Below, one piece after another: positions 36,339 through 45,886 of a stretch of DNA of 64,000 nucleotides; position 1 is the first letter of the stretch, and every line of letters begins with the position of its first letter. Under the pieces are notes generated by a model. That model was not told the DNA's origin. It did no database searches and saw only the letters and a program-made list of their open reading frames with translations. Both the position numbers and the translations under genes were made by a program. The stretch comes from Mesorhizobium sp. M2A.F.Ca.ET.046.03.2.1 (lineage in GTDB: Bacteria > Pseudomonadota > Alphaproteobacteria > Rhizobiales > Rhizobiaceae). The stretch covers positions 2,170,001 to 2,234,000 of the forward strand of contig NZ_CP034449.1 of NCBI RefSeq assembly GCF_003952425.1. Direction: 5' to 3'.

Positions 36339-39047
36339 ATGAAGCGTATCTTTCCTCCTTCCCACGCGGCCCTTCGCTTGCCGCCGACTGGCGAGGTCGA
36401 TCCAGTGACGCACCCAATACAGCGGACCACACGCGTCGTCTCAGGGCCCCTAGCGCTCCGAATGGAGCGGCTGAAGGCGGCACGGACGAACGCGCTCGGC
36501 GTCGAAGTCACCACCTTCCCCCTCATGGCCGCTCGGCTGGCCGGGGGGTTTAAACGGCCCGCAGCCGCAGAAGAGCTTCAACCAGCGATTCGCCACGCGC
36601 TGCAGGCTGGCGACTTCAAGGAACTAGAGGGCGTGCGCGGCCTGCCAGGGATGGTACGCGCGGTGCAGCGGACGCTGACGGCCGCCTGGCGCGCCGACCT
36701 GATCCTGGATCCAGGCCTTGGCGCGCGAATGGCGGATTTGGCAAGGTTAGATCGGCAGGTCCGCGCTGGCCTGCCTGGGGGCGTCCTCGCGCCTCAAGAC
36801 CTACGCGCTGCGGCGCTTGAACGGCTTTCCCACGCCGCGTCTTTACTAGGCTCGGTCGAACTTGTCGGACTGGTCGACGTCGATCCGGTGTGGCGGCCCC
36901 TAGTCTTGGCACTTACTGAGCGCATGCGTGTCGTCTGGACCCCGCCGTGTGCCGGTGACCGACGCTGGTTCACAGGCACGCTTCGCGAGCCGCCGGAGGC
37001 AGCGAGGGTGACGCGTGAGGCTGTGATCTGCGCCGATCCCCGTGCAGAGGTAGTGGAGGCACTCCGGTGGGCGCGCGGCCTTATGGCCTCCGGCGTGAGG
37101 GCCGTCGACATTGCCATTGCGTCAGCGGCCTGTGAGCCTTGGGACGAGGCCATGCTTGTCCTCGCGCACGATGCCAAATTGCCGGTCCATTTCTCCCACG
37201 GGCACGCCGCTCTCGAGGGGCCAGCCGGACAGGCATGCGCTGCCTTAGCGGACATCCTTCTGCGGGGACTTTCTCAGATGCGAGTACGCCGCCTTCTGCG
37301 GCGTTCAGAACGCGCAAGCGAGGGCCTGCCGTCCGATTGGACGCGGGGACTTCGCCGGGCGGCAGGGCTCTTCTCGCCGGCGCACTGGCGCGTCGCGCTC
37401 GTGGCGACGCGCAAAGATCCTTCTAAAGTAACGGTCGTAGAGAAGATTCTTCTTCCTCGGATTGAAGCGCTCGCCCAGGGGATATCCGCTGCGGCTGAGC
37501 TTGGCGAGCAGTTCTTGGATAAGCCCGCCTTGGCGTTGTGGCGCCAGGCCTTGCGTGCAGCTCCTGCCGAGGCTCTCGAAATCAGTCTGCAAACATTGCG
37601 AGTGACCGATGGCCGCTCACCCGGCGCCAATATTGTTTGGGCGCCGGCCGCGCACTTGGCTGGAGCGCCACGCCCGCACGTCCGCCTGCTAGGCCTGACG
37701 AGTCGGGCTTGGCCACGATCGACGTCGGAAGACCCACTGCTTCCTGATCACATTATTTCCCGGAATTTGCTCGAGCCGGTCCCGCGGCCAGAGCTGGACG
37801 TTCGCCTGTTTGAAGCCCTTTGCGCTCAAGCCAAGGGCAATCTCGTACTTTCCCGCAGCCGCCGCTCCGCGGAGGGCGCGATGCTCGCGCCGAGCAGGCT
37901 TTTCCCCGAGGATGAGGCTGTCGTTCTTACCAAGGTGCGAACGCCGATCCACGCCTTCAACGAGGCCGATCGTCTTTTGGCTCGCCCATTGGAGGCTCGC
38001 GAACAGCCTGCTTTGGCCCTCGGGCGAGCCGCGTGGGCGGCTTGGCTTTCATTCCGTTCAACGCCATGGGATGGTCGGTTCGCGCCTGACGATCCCAGCG
38101 TGCGCGACGCGCTCGGCCGTGAGCAGTCCGCTACATCTCTCCGCCGACTTCTCCGCGACCCTTTGGGCTTTGTGTGGCAATACGCCCTGTGCTGGTGGCC
38201 GGTCGAGGTCTACATTGACATTCTCGCGCTAGACCGGCCCGGCTTCGGCGACCTCGTACACGAGCTTCTTCGGCGGACCACACATCGCCTAAACTCGTCC
38301 TACGGCGTCGGCCGTGCGTCGCCAGAAGAAATCGAAGCCGCCGCGGCTGCCGCTGCCAACGAGGTGGCAACTAGATGGCCGGCAGAGCGGCCTACGCCCC
38401 CGCCGGTCTTGTGGCGCCGCACTGTTGACGAGGCAGTCCGACTGGCTGTGGCCGGCCTTTGCTTTGACCAAGGAATAATGGACGGGACGCGCAGCTGGAG
38501 CGAGGTGGCATTCGGCAGGGCGGAGCTTGAGCAAGCCCGCGCCGACCTTCCATGGGACAACGCGGCTGATGTGATCCTGGGAGGGCTGACGGTGGGTGGA
38601 CGCATCGACCGGCTGGACCTACGCGGCGACGGCGTAGCGGCGCGAGTCACGGACTACAAGACCGGCGCGTTGCCGCGGACTACGTCGGCCGGCGCTCTGG
38701 CGGGTGGGTCCGAGCTGCAGCGGGTCATTTACTCCGCTGCAGCCATGCGGCGGCTGTCCGAGGTTCGCCAGGTCGTCTCCCGGCTCGTGTACCTGCGGGA
38801 TGGGCCGTCGGCGCAGACACTCTCCGGCGATGAGCTCGATGGTGCCCTCGGCGAGGCCGACCGATTCGTTGCAGCCGCCGCAGGCATGCTTTTGAACGGT
38901 TCGGCACCAGTTGGACCGGACGCCTACGAACCGTACAACGACCTCCGCTTGGCACTGCCCGCCGATCTAGAAAGTTACCGCAGGCGTAAAGTCCAGGCGC
39001 TGGAGGTTGCAGCCGGCGAACTGTCTGTGCTGTGGGGGTCGACGTGA
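36339..39047 (+). CDS. AddB-like protein with RecB-family nuclease domain
   Basis: 902 residues. The layout is that of AddB/RecC-like partners: a helicase-like N-terminal region without a usable Walker A, a middle segment typical of AddB (HVRLLGLTSRAWPRSTSEDP, then DHIISRNLL), and a C-terminal PD-(D/E)xK nuclease. The nuclease motifs are GGRIDRLDL, RVTDYKTGAL (Asp ~772, Lys ~774) and ELQRVIYSAA (the QxxxY-type motif), so it should cut DNA. I do not see the four-cysteine iron-sulphur arrangement of Bacillus AddB. Its stop overlaps the start of the AddA-like gene as GTGA, a sign of coupled translation and of a stable complex. It is distinct in setting from housekeeping addAB because it follows an RT-nitrilase gene inside ICE cargo. 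Confidence 0.88.
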   Translation: MKRIFPPSHAALRLPPTGEVDPVTHPIQRTTRVVSGPLALRMERLKAARTNALGVEVTTFPLMAARLAGGFKRPAAAEELQPAIRHALQAGDFKELEGVRGLPGMVRAVQRTLTAAWRADLILDPGLGARMADLARLDRQVRAGLPGGVLAPQDLRAAALERLSHAASLLGSVELVGLVDVDPVWRPLVLALTERMRVVWTPPCAGDRRWFTGTLREPPEAARVTREAVICADPRAEVVEALRWARGLMASGVRAVDIAIASAACEPWDEAMLVLAHDAKLPVHFSHGHAALEGPAGQACAALADILLRGLSQMRVRRLLRRSERASEGLPSDWTRGLRRAAGLFSPAHWRVALVATRKDPSKVTVVEKILLPRIEALAQGISAAAELGEQFLDKPALALWRQALRAAPAEALEISLQTLRVTDGRSPGANIVWAPAAHLAGAPRPHVRLLGLTSRAWPRSTSEDPLLPDHIISRNLLEPVPRPELDVRLFEALCAQAKGNLVLSRSRRSAEGAMLAPSRLFPEDEAVVLTKVRTPIHAFNEADRLLARPLEAREQPALALGRAAWAAWLSFRSTPWDGRFAPDDPSVRDALGREQSATSLRRLLRDPLGFVWQYALCWWPVEVYIDILALDRPGFGDLVHELLRRTTHRLNSSYGVGRASPEEIEAAAAAAANEVATRWPAERPTPPPVLWRRTVDEAVRLAVAGLCFDQGIMDGTRSWSEVAFGRAELEQARADLPWDNAADVILGGLTVGGRIDRLDLRGDGVAARVTDYKTGALPRTTSAGALAGGSELQRVIYSAAAMRRLSEVRQVVSRLVYLRDGPSAQTLSGDELDGALGEADRFVAAAAGMLLNGSAPVGPDAYEPYNDLRLALPADLESYRRRKVQALEVAAGELSVLWGST

Positions 39048-42000
39048 CGCTGATCGATCAGAATGCCCGCAGACGCGCGCTGACTGCCCATGCTGAATCT
39101 CTCTTGGTGGAGGCGGCGGCCGGGACGGGAAAGACGGCCATAATGGCCGGTCGCTGCGCGTTGCTCCTTGCCGCGGGGACGGCGCCGAAGACCATCGCTG
39201 CGATCACTTTCACGGAACTTGCCGCCGGCGAACTGGCCCTGCGTATTCGGCGGATGGTGGAGCAGCTTCTGCGCAATGACCCGCCCGAGGAACTGCTTTT
39301 CGCCTTGCCAGACGGCCTATCGGATGCCCAGCGGCGCAACCTCGCCTCGGCCCATCCGCAGCTTGACGAGCTGACGGCGACGACGATCCACGGGTTCTGC
39401 CAGGCCATAATACGCGCTTTCGCTGTCGAGGCGGACCTGGATCCAGGAGCTGCGGTAATGGACGGACCGCAGGCCGACGTCATGTTCGAGGGCGCGTTCA
39501 CGGACTGGTTGCGCCGCCGTTTGGCGCGGGACGAAGCGGCTGCGGGGGCCGTGGGCGTTCTGGCGGGCGACGATCCGCTTCAGGTCGTGGACACCGTGCG
39601 CGAGCTCGCTAAGCTGCGCCGCCGCTACCCCACTGCTCAGCCACCGGACATAGACCTTTCGCTTCGACCAGATCTCGCGTTCCGAGATGCGGTGGACGCC
39701 TTTGCGCGATGGTGCGCCTCGGCGCCTCCTGAGCCCCGGACGGCAGACCTCGTGCGCGAGCTTCAGGTGCTGGAAGCGTTTTTCAGTGATGCGCTTGCGG
39801 GTTCCTACGGGTTTGCAGCACTGTGGCGGCTCGCGAAGCCACCACGGATTAGCACAATGCTGACGCGTGGCCTGAAGTGGCGAAACTACAATTTTCGCAA
39901 CGCATGGCGCGTGGCTGGCGGCGATGCAGGCGTCAACCTGTTTGAAACTGCCCAGGCACACTACGAGGCCTGCCGCAGTGCCTTCGGTCATCTGATGGGA
40001 CAGCTGGGCGGAGCGCTCGTTGCGTTTCTCTCCACCGAATTGGATGAACTCCTGGCAGATTATGCGGCCCGCAAGCGCGCCGCCGCCGCCCTCGACTTCG
40101 ACGACCTGTTGCTGAGGGCGCGGGCGTTGGTGCGTGAACACGACAACGTGCGCCGAGCGCTAGGCAGGCGGTACCAGCACGTCTTCGTCGACGAATTTCA
40201 AGATACCGATCCGATCCAGGCCGAAGTGATCTTCGCTATTGCGGCCGAAGAGTTGCCGGCGAAATGGACGGATGCGGTCCCCCGCCCCGGAGCTCTCTTT
40301 CTGGTCGGCGATCCCAAGCAGGCGATCTATCGATTCCGCGGGGCCGATGTGGAGGCCTATGCTGCAGTCTATGAGGCCTTCGAAACCCGAGATCCGGCGG
40401 CGATAATCCGGTTGACCGCGAACTTCCGCTCGGCGCCCGAAATCCTCGAGCACGTCAACAGCTTCTTTCGGGCACCCTTATCGATTGAAGGCCAGCCCGG
40501 TTACGTAGAGCTCGACACTACATTGCCCGCATCCCGGGGATCTTTGCCGGGCGTCTGCAAGCTGACTCTGGACGTGCAGGCGATGTCAGCGGCCAGGCTG
40601 CGCGAACTGGAAGCCCAGAAGGTTAGTGATCTCTGCCGACGTCTCGTAGGGTCCATTGAGGTGCGAGGGCGCGATGGAACCTACCGGCCTCTGCGACCAG
40701 GAGACATCGCCCTGCTTGCTCCGACTGGCTCGGAACTTTGGCGCTATGAGCAGGCGTTGGAGGACCGGCGGCTTGCCGTAGCATCACAGGCCGGCAAGGC
40801 GCTGATGCGCCGTCAGGAGACACAGGACGTCCTGGCGCTGCTGCGCACTTTGGCCGATCCAGCAGACACGCTGGCGTTCGGGGCGTTCCTGCGCGGCCCG
40901 ATGGTCGGTCTTACCGAAGAGCGCCTTCTGGCCGTCACCGCGGCCCTGCCTGCTCCTGAAGATGACCGTCAGCGCGCATTCACGTTGAGGACGGACCCGT
41001 CGTCTGTCTTCGACACTGAGGCGCGGTGGGTTCTAGAGGCATTGCAGGCGCTCCGCCGGCGGGTCGGCTCAACCACCCCTGCAGCATTACTAGGGGAAGC
41101 CGCAGAAAAGCTGAATTTACGCGTCGCACTGGCGTTACGGACGGGAGACCGCGGCGGTCGGGCAATTGCCAACCTCGACGCTTTGATGACGCTGGCCAAA
41201 GCTTACCGTGTCCGCGGCCTTAGCGCCTTCGTCGCGGACCTCACCGCCGACTGGAAGGCCGGTCGCCCAGTGACGGAAGGCCGGATTGATGAGAGCGAAG
41301 AGGCCATCTCGCTTGTAACTATGCACAGCGCCAAGGGCCTGGAATGGCCGGTCGTGATCCCAATCAACACCGGTACTCAGATGCGGCAGTTGGACCAGTT
41401 CGTCCATCGTCAGAAGGATAACACGCTGCATTGGGTATTGGGCGGCCTTACACCGCCTCACCTGGAAGCGGCACAGGCAGAAGAGGCCGAGAGTGCCGCG
41501 AGAGAGCGCGCGCGGCTGTGGTATGTCGCCTGCACCCGGGCGCGAGACTTGCTTATCCTTCCAGAGTTGAATGGCGCCGACGCAACGAGTTGGGCGCGTA
41601 TCCTGGACTTGGGGGCGGGTGTTCTTCCGGAACTAGACCCTGCGTCTCTACCGGTCCAGCCCCGGCCGCGGACCGCCGTCGACGCTAACTCGCAGACGAG
41701 TGAGATTTTCGCGCAGCAGGCGGCTGCCGTGGCGGCCGCCGCACCACCCATCGTCTGGCGCCGCCCCAGTGATCACGATCCCGATCGCGCTGATGTTCAG
41801 GAGGTGGAGATCGGCGAAGTCATCGAGGACATTCTTGAAGCGCCCCGGGTCGTCGGGGCCGGACGAGTGCGCGGCGTCTTGCTCCATAAGCTCATGGAGG
41901 AGATGGTCACTGGCGAATTGGCTGGCGATCCGGCCAGCGTACAGGCGCGCGCGACAGTGCTTGCCGCTGAATTGCGCACGCTTGAATCTGGCGAAGCTGT

Positions 42001-42334
42001 CTACCCTGACCCCGCAGAATGTGCCGAGACCGCTCTTCGTGCGCGGGCGCTGCCTGAGGTCGCGGCGCTTTGGCCTATGCTGGAAGCGGAACTGCCAATC
42101 TACGCGATCGACACTGACGGCGTTCTGGTATCAGGACGTGCCGACGCGCTCGCGCTGCGGGACGGTCGTATCGAAGTCATTCTCGATTGGAAGAGCGACT
42201 TGGCACCCACTGCCGCGGAGCGAGCGGCTTATTCTGCGCAGGTCGCAGCATACCTGCGCACCACTGGGGCCTCTCGCGGAGCCCTCGTTTACCTGAGCCG
42301 CGGCGAGGTGAGCTGGGTGTCGCCGACAGAATGA
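39044..42334 (+). CDS. AddA-like UvrD/RecB-family helicase-nuclease
   Basis: About 1096 residues from the GTG at 39044, which overlaps the upstream stop as GTGA; a GTG at 39032 is also in frame. Superfamily 1A helicase motifs: Walker A VEAAAGTGKTAIMAG (Lys ~30), TFTELAAGEL (Ia), TTIHGFCQAI, Walker B HVFVDEFQDTDPIQ (Asp-Glu ~383-384), LVGDPKQAIYRFRGAD (III), RLTANFRSAPEILEHV (IV), TMHSAKGLEWPVVIP (V), and YVACTRARDLLIL (VI). The C-terminus is a RecB-type nuclease: SGRADALAL, EVILDWKSDL, and QVAAYL. All key residues are present, so an ATP-driven DNA-end-processing helicase-nuclease is expected together with the AddB-like protein. Third gene of the RT operon. Confidence 0.92.
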   Translation: MTLIDQNARRRALTAHAESLLVEAAAGTGKTAIMAGRCALLLAAGTAPKTIAAITFTELAAGELALRIRRMVEQLLRNDPPEELLFALPDGLSDAQRRNLASAHPQLDELTATTIHGFCQAIIRAFAVEADLDPGAAVMDGPQADVMFEGAFTDWLRRRLARDEAAAGAVGVLAGDDPLQVVDTVRELAKLRRRYPTAQPPDIDLSLRPDLAFRDAVDAFARWCASAPPEPRTADLVRELQVLEAFFSDALAGSYGFAALWRLAKPPRISTMLTRGLKWRNYNFRNAWRVAGGDAGVNLFETAQAHYEACRSAFGHLMGQLGGALVAFLSTELDELLADYAARKRAAAALDFDDLLLRARALVREHDNVRRALGRRYQHVFVDEFQDTDPIQAEVIFAIAAEELPAKWTDAVPRPGALFLVGDPKQAIYRFRGADVEAYAAVYEAFETRDPAAIIRLTANFRSAPEILEHVNSFFRAPLSIEGQPGYVELDTTLPASRGSLPGVCKLTLDVQAMSAARLRELEAQKVSDLCRRLVGSIEVRGRDGTYRPLRPGDIALLAPTGSELWRYEQALEDRRLAVASQAGKALMRRQETQDVLALLRTLADPADTLAFGAFLRGPMVGLTEERLLAVTAALPAPEDDRQRAFTLRTDPSSVFDTEARWVLEALQALRRRVGSTTPAALLGEAAEKLNLRVALALRTGDRGGRAIANLDALMTLAKAYRVRGLSAFVADLTADWKAGRPVTEGRIDESEEAISLVTMHSAKGLEWPVVIPINTGTQMRQLDQFVHRQKDNTLHWVLGGLTPPHLEAAQAEEAESAARERARLWYVACTRARDLLILPELNGADATSWARILDLGAGVLPELDPASLPVQPRPRTAVDANSQTSEIFAQQAAAVAAAAPPIVWRRPSDHDPDRADVQEVEIGEVIEDILEAPRVVGAGRVRGVLLHKLMEEMVTGELAGDPASVQARATVLAAELRTLESGEAVYPDPAECAETALRARALPEVAALWPMLEAELPIYAIDTDGVLVSGRADALALRDGRIEVILDWKSDLAPTAAERAAYSAQVAAYLRTTGASRGALVYLSRGEVSWVSPTE

Positions 42335-42698
42335 TGCAAGCGGGGTGTTCATAGGGAAGAGTTTGGCCACCCCCTGAATCTGCCCGAAACTTCCGATGGA
42401 GCTGGTGTAGGCCTCATCGACAAACGGGGGTACGGCAGACTCTGAAACGGCGATCGTTTCGCGGAATGGCCAAATGAAGGTGCGAAGCAGCCTGTCATAT
42501 GTGGGGCCGATTGCAGATCGGCAGCTTGTGGCAACAGCCGTGCGGGTAGCGGACGCTGAAGTCGAAGCCTCTAGCGTCCCGGACATGGCCCAATGGGACT
42601 TTGCAAGGTGACGAACTAGCGGCAGCTTGCAGTCAGTTGTAACACGTGGAATGGATTTACGAGTCGAGCCCGCCGGAACAGGAAGGGCCCACTTTGCC
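42335..42698. other. gene-free stretch after the RT operon
   Basis: About 360 bases between the convergent AddA-like and HNH genes. Open frames here are antisense continuations of neighbouring genes and show no family features. No strong hairpin-plus-T terminator was found. Confidence 0.5.
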
Positions 42699-43520
42699 TC
42701 AGCCTTGTTGGAATGCCGCCCGGAAGAACGTGTAGTGGTATCTAACGAAGTCGACGGCCGCTCGGTGTTTGACCGCTTGCCCTGCAAGCTTTTCGTAGGT
42801 CGTTCCGCAAAGTACTGGCGCTACAACCACTTCGTTCCGCATCGGGTGAATGGCTATAAGGAATTTGTCAAACAGCGCATGGATGTCGGCGCGGAGAATG
42901 AGATCGTTGCTCGTATCATTGCGATAGCTGACGCTCTCCGAGAAGGGGATGATGTGAGCGGCTTGCAAGACGGCCTCCACGCGGCAGTTTGTAATGAGGC
43001 ACTTGCCATAGAGCCTGAGAAGATCAGCGCGAAATTTGTACTGCTCTGGCCGCGCCTCTTGCTTCGTGAAACGCCGGTGAAAACCATCGAGTATCGTCGC
43101 CTGATCCAGCTCCAATGCCTTTTCTTCATCGGTCAGGTATTGTGTCTTGATTGAAGAAAGTAGCGCCACCTGCCGTCCAATGAAGTCGGTCACGACGCGC
43201 CTGAATTCGGCAAGCTCTTCACTTTCCAGTTCATATGTTCGCAGGTGACGGAGGCGCCGCAAATGGTCTATCACCCGACTGCCAGTGTCCATCTCCGCAC
43301 GGCCCCGAAGCTGAAAGTGCGGTTTCAAAAGGCGAACACCCGTTAAAGTTGCTGTCGTGCCATCTGTTCCCCGTACGACGTCATGTGCCACCCCCTCTGC
43401 CGTCAGACCCAGCCCGCTGCCAAAATTGGGATCTTCGTGTGCCCACACGACTAATGTGTCTCCATCCGACACGTGGGTTCCCGGGCCACCAGAAATGCGC
43501 GACGGATGCGGCATCATCAC
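42699..43520 (-). CDS. HNH endonuclease
   Basis: About 273 residues. I set the start at the GTG 43520 (with ATG 43517 next to it) because GGGAGGGA precedes it; an upstream GTG at 43613 has no such site. An N-terminal region of unknown type (DTLVVWAHEDPNFGSGLGLT, LLKPHFQLRG) is followed by a helical segment and a C-terminal HNH_2 domain: CLITNCRVEAVLQAAHIIPF, then NDLILRADIHALFDKFLIAI. The AAHI...ADIHALFD pattern and the Cys at its start match HNH nucleases of restriction type. It converges on the RT operon. The N-terminal domain could be a modified-base reader, which would make this a type IV-like restriction enzyme, but that is inference. Confidence 0.82.
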   Translation of the reverse strand: MMMPHPSRISGGPGTHVSDGDTLVVWAHEDPNFGSGLGLTAEGVAHDVVRGTDGTTATLTGVRLLKPHFQLRGRAEMDTGSRVIDHLRRLRHLRTYELESEELAEFRRVVTDFIGRQVALLSSIKTQYLTDEEKALELDQATILDGFHRRFTKQEARPEQYKFRADLLRLYGKCLITNCRVEAVLQAAHIIPFSESVSYRNDTSNDLILRADIHALFDKFLIAIHPMRNEVVVAPVLCGTTYEKLAGQAVKHRAAVDFVRYHYTFFRAAFQQG

Positions 43521-44089
43521 TCGTATTCCCTCCCACTGTGTTGCCTCGATTGGTCGAGGAACCGCGCCGCCAAGATGAAGTTCACAATTCAGTTTAAGAA
43601 GGAATGTGGTCACGAGTGCCTACTTGGAAGAGGGGCTTGGCGGGGTCACCCCCAGGATTGATTCCACCTGAGCTACTCTGCCGTTTGTACAGGCAACCAA
43701 TGCTTGGTTACACCCCTTTGATTGTCGCGAAGTTCAACTTCCAGGGCTCCACCTCGCCACAAGTGCGGCTTTTGATACGCCAGTTGCGAGGCACTAGGCC
43801 ATTGCGTGGCCGCAAAGAGTATCCGGGTTTGCGTGCAGGTTTTGTGCACAGTCACGATTTTGCAACACGGTCGTGGACAACGAGTCTCGGACGGGCCGCA
43901 AGCTGGCTGTCCGCTATTGGCAGAACAATGCCAAGAAGCAGCCATCCCATTCCGAACCTCAATAGCGAACTACTTCCTCTTCGACCCTGCTGAATGGCAA
44001 TTTGGTAGGCACCCAACGGGTTCGGTGGTGACCATATAGGCTAGTCGGCGTCACGGGTGCCGCATATACAGCGGGTGCACTGCTAGAGT
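43521..44089. other. gene-free stretch between HNH and DUF6119 genes
   Basis: About 570 bases in which I see no supported gene. The HNH promoter should lie at its left end. Confidence 0.5.
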
Positions 44090-45679
44090 TCAAACCGGAT
44101 TGACTGGAGCGAGTCCAACCCACAGAAGACTTACACCGTAGTTCATTCGCCGAAGCTGTTTCGAGATGCTCATCAATGCGACTTTGCTGAAGAAGGGGAG
44201 CGTCGGATTTCCCTCATGTAAGAGCGCGTAGACGATTTCATAGTCGGCCGGATTGGGCCTGTCCGCCGGGATTAGGGCGACGATCTCTGGCATTGCCTCC
44301 CGAATTTGTGCTCTAAGCGGTGGATGGTCGAGAAATGCTTCGGCGGATACCTGTCCTTGCAGGAACAGATGACTCAGCGTTTGTGACTTGCTACGGCGCT
44401 TCACATGTACGAGCTGCCGGCCACCGGTCAAAATGTCACAAAACTCGACCCGGCCACGCTCTCCTTCGAAGTTCACGAGGCTTTTGTCGTAAAGATACAT
44501 CCCGGCTTGGGCATTGACCGCGCGGGCGTTGTAGTCGCCCTCCTTTTCGCCAACGGTGTAGAAAGGGAGCTTGAGGGCAGCTAGCGGAATTTCCGCCATC
44601 GCTGCGTTGACGGTGGCGATGAAATCGTCCTTGACGACATACCATTCGTCCGATGCGAGGATGTGGAGCTGGTCGTTGAACTGGACCTCTGCACATAGAC
44701 ATTTGAACACGGACCATCGGTCATGGAACGGCCCGTCGTCGCTCGCGACACGAACCTTGTCCGATTTCAGATGTGCAAGCGTGACGGCATGCTCCTGATC
44801 GAAGAGAGCCAGATAATCGGGCAGACGAAGATCGTCGAACGCGTCCGCCCGTGAGCTGCCCGAGAATTTGAACCGGTCGACATTCTGATAGTCGATGATT
44901 TCCGGTGGTGCGAGATGGATGCGGTCGAGCTGCCCATTCTGTAACCGGGTGACTAGGCTCTGATTGAGTTGGTCCACGCGCGAACGATCCCGGATGGGCG
45001 TGATCTTGCCGTACCAAGGAAACAGTTCCTGGTATGACGTATCATTGAATGAGTTGATGATCGTCAGACCTTTATCGTCGATTCCGTCGTAATCGACCTC
45101 GCAGCTTAGCTTGAGCCCGTCGCTTCCTGTCAGTGTACCCCCGAACGCCTCATCTCCCGATTTGCCGGTAATTGCCTGAAGAATGATGCTTGATGTATCG
45201 ACGCCGAAATCGAAGATCTCGCCGATCCGGCTGTTCTGTGAGCGGGTCTGAATGGTTGAATCTTCGGGCCTACGCGTGTCGATACTCTTGATCCGCTCGC
45301 GGCCAAGCCGGTTCAGCGCCACCTTCAATCCGAACTGGCTCTCCAGCGCTTCCGGGCGAAGTTCCTGAAAGCCCATCCCGAAGCATACGGCAAGCCACCT
45401 GCGCTGTGGGTCGGCGTCCTCGACAGCGAGAACAATACCGACAAACAGGATCGCAGCCGCTTGCCCACCGTAGAGCCCGTTGAACTGTGCCCGGTCGGCG
45501 GGAGCGAAAAAAGATATCCAGCCGGGCGGAGAGTTGTATGCCTGACCTGCGAACAGACGCTTGTTTTCGGGATTATCAGTAAGGGGCTTTTCAATCAGCC
45601 GATGTTGTCCTTTGAGCGCGTCGGCTGGATCGGCAACATGTGCTTTCAGCAGCCGGAACGTGTATGATCTTTTGGTCAC
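44090..45679 (-). CDS. DUF6119 / TIGR04141 sporadically distributed protein
   Basis: 529 residues. It starts with KRSYTFRLLKAHVADPADAL and contains the conserved block of this family: QRRWLAVCFGMGFQELRPEA, SQFGLKVALNRLGRERIKSI, DTRRPEDSTIQTRSQ, FGVDTSSIILQAITG, and FGGTLTGSDGLKLSCEVDYD. The C-terminal half (VKRRSKSQTLSHLFLQGQVS) also fits. Members appear patchily on mobile elements and in defence islands. No catalytic function is established that I know of. No partner gene is adjacent on the same strand. It closes the cargo before rlxS. Confidence 0.85.
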   Translation of the reverse strand: MTKRSYTFRLLKAHVADPADALKGQHRLIEKPLTDNPENKRLFAGQAYNSPPGWISFFAPADRAQFNGLYGGQAAAILFVGIVLAVEDADPQRRWLAVCFGMGFQELRPEALESQFGLKVALNRLGRERIKSIDTRRPEDSTIQTRSQNSRIGEIFDFGVDTSSIILQAITGKSGDEAFGGTLTGSDGLKLSCEVDYDGIDDKGLTIINSFNDTSYQELFPWYGKITPIRDRSRVDQLNQSLVTRLQNGQLDRIHLAPPEIIDYQNVDRFKFSGSSRADAFDDLRLPDYLALFDQEHAVTLAHLKSDKVRVASDDGPFHDRWSVFKCLCAEVQFNDQLHILASDEWYVVKDDFIATVNAAMAEIPLAALKLPFYTVGEKEGDYNARAVNAQAGMYLYDKSLVNFEGERGRVEFCDILTGGRQLVHVKRRSKSQTLSHLFLQGQVSAEAFLDHPPLRAQIREAMPEIVALIPADRPNPADYEIVYALLHEGNPTLPFFSKVALMSISKQLRRMNYGVSLLWVGLAPVNPV

Positions 45680-45886
45680 AACATACTCCCCCAGAAGTAA
45701 CGCTGACTATGATAGCTGTTGTTGCCGACTGCTTCACGCACAAAATGTGGGAGTCAGTATACTTAGCACTGGCTTTCGGGGCGCCCCAAGGCTGAAGCTA
45801 ATAGACGCATCGCACGAGCGACTGCTTTCCCGAAGCTTACGATCTGGCCCTAGTGACAGATATTCGGCGCGAAACAGACGACCGCC

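Noticed and set aside
36339..42334. Housekeeping addAB of the chromosome
   Set aside because: The pair is coupled to an RT-nitrilase gene within ICE cargo between traG and rlxS, which argues for a dedicated accessory pair, although a repair role cannot be excluded.
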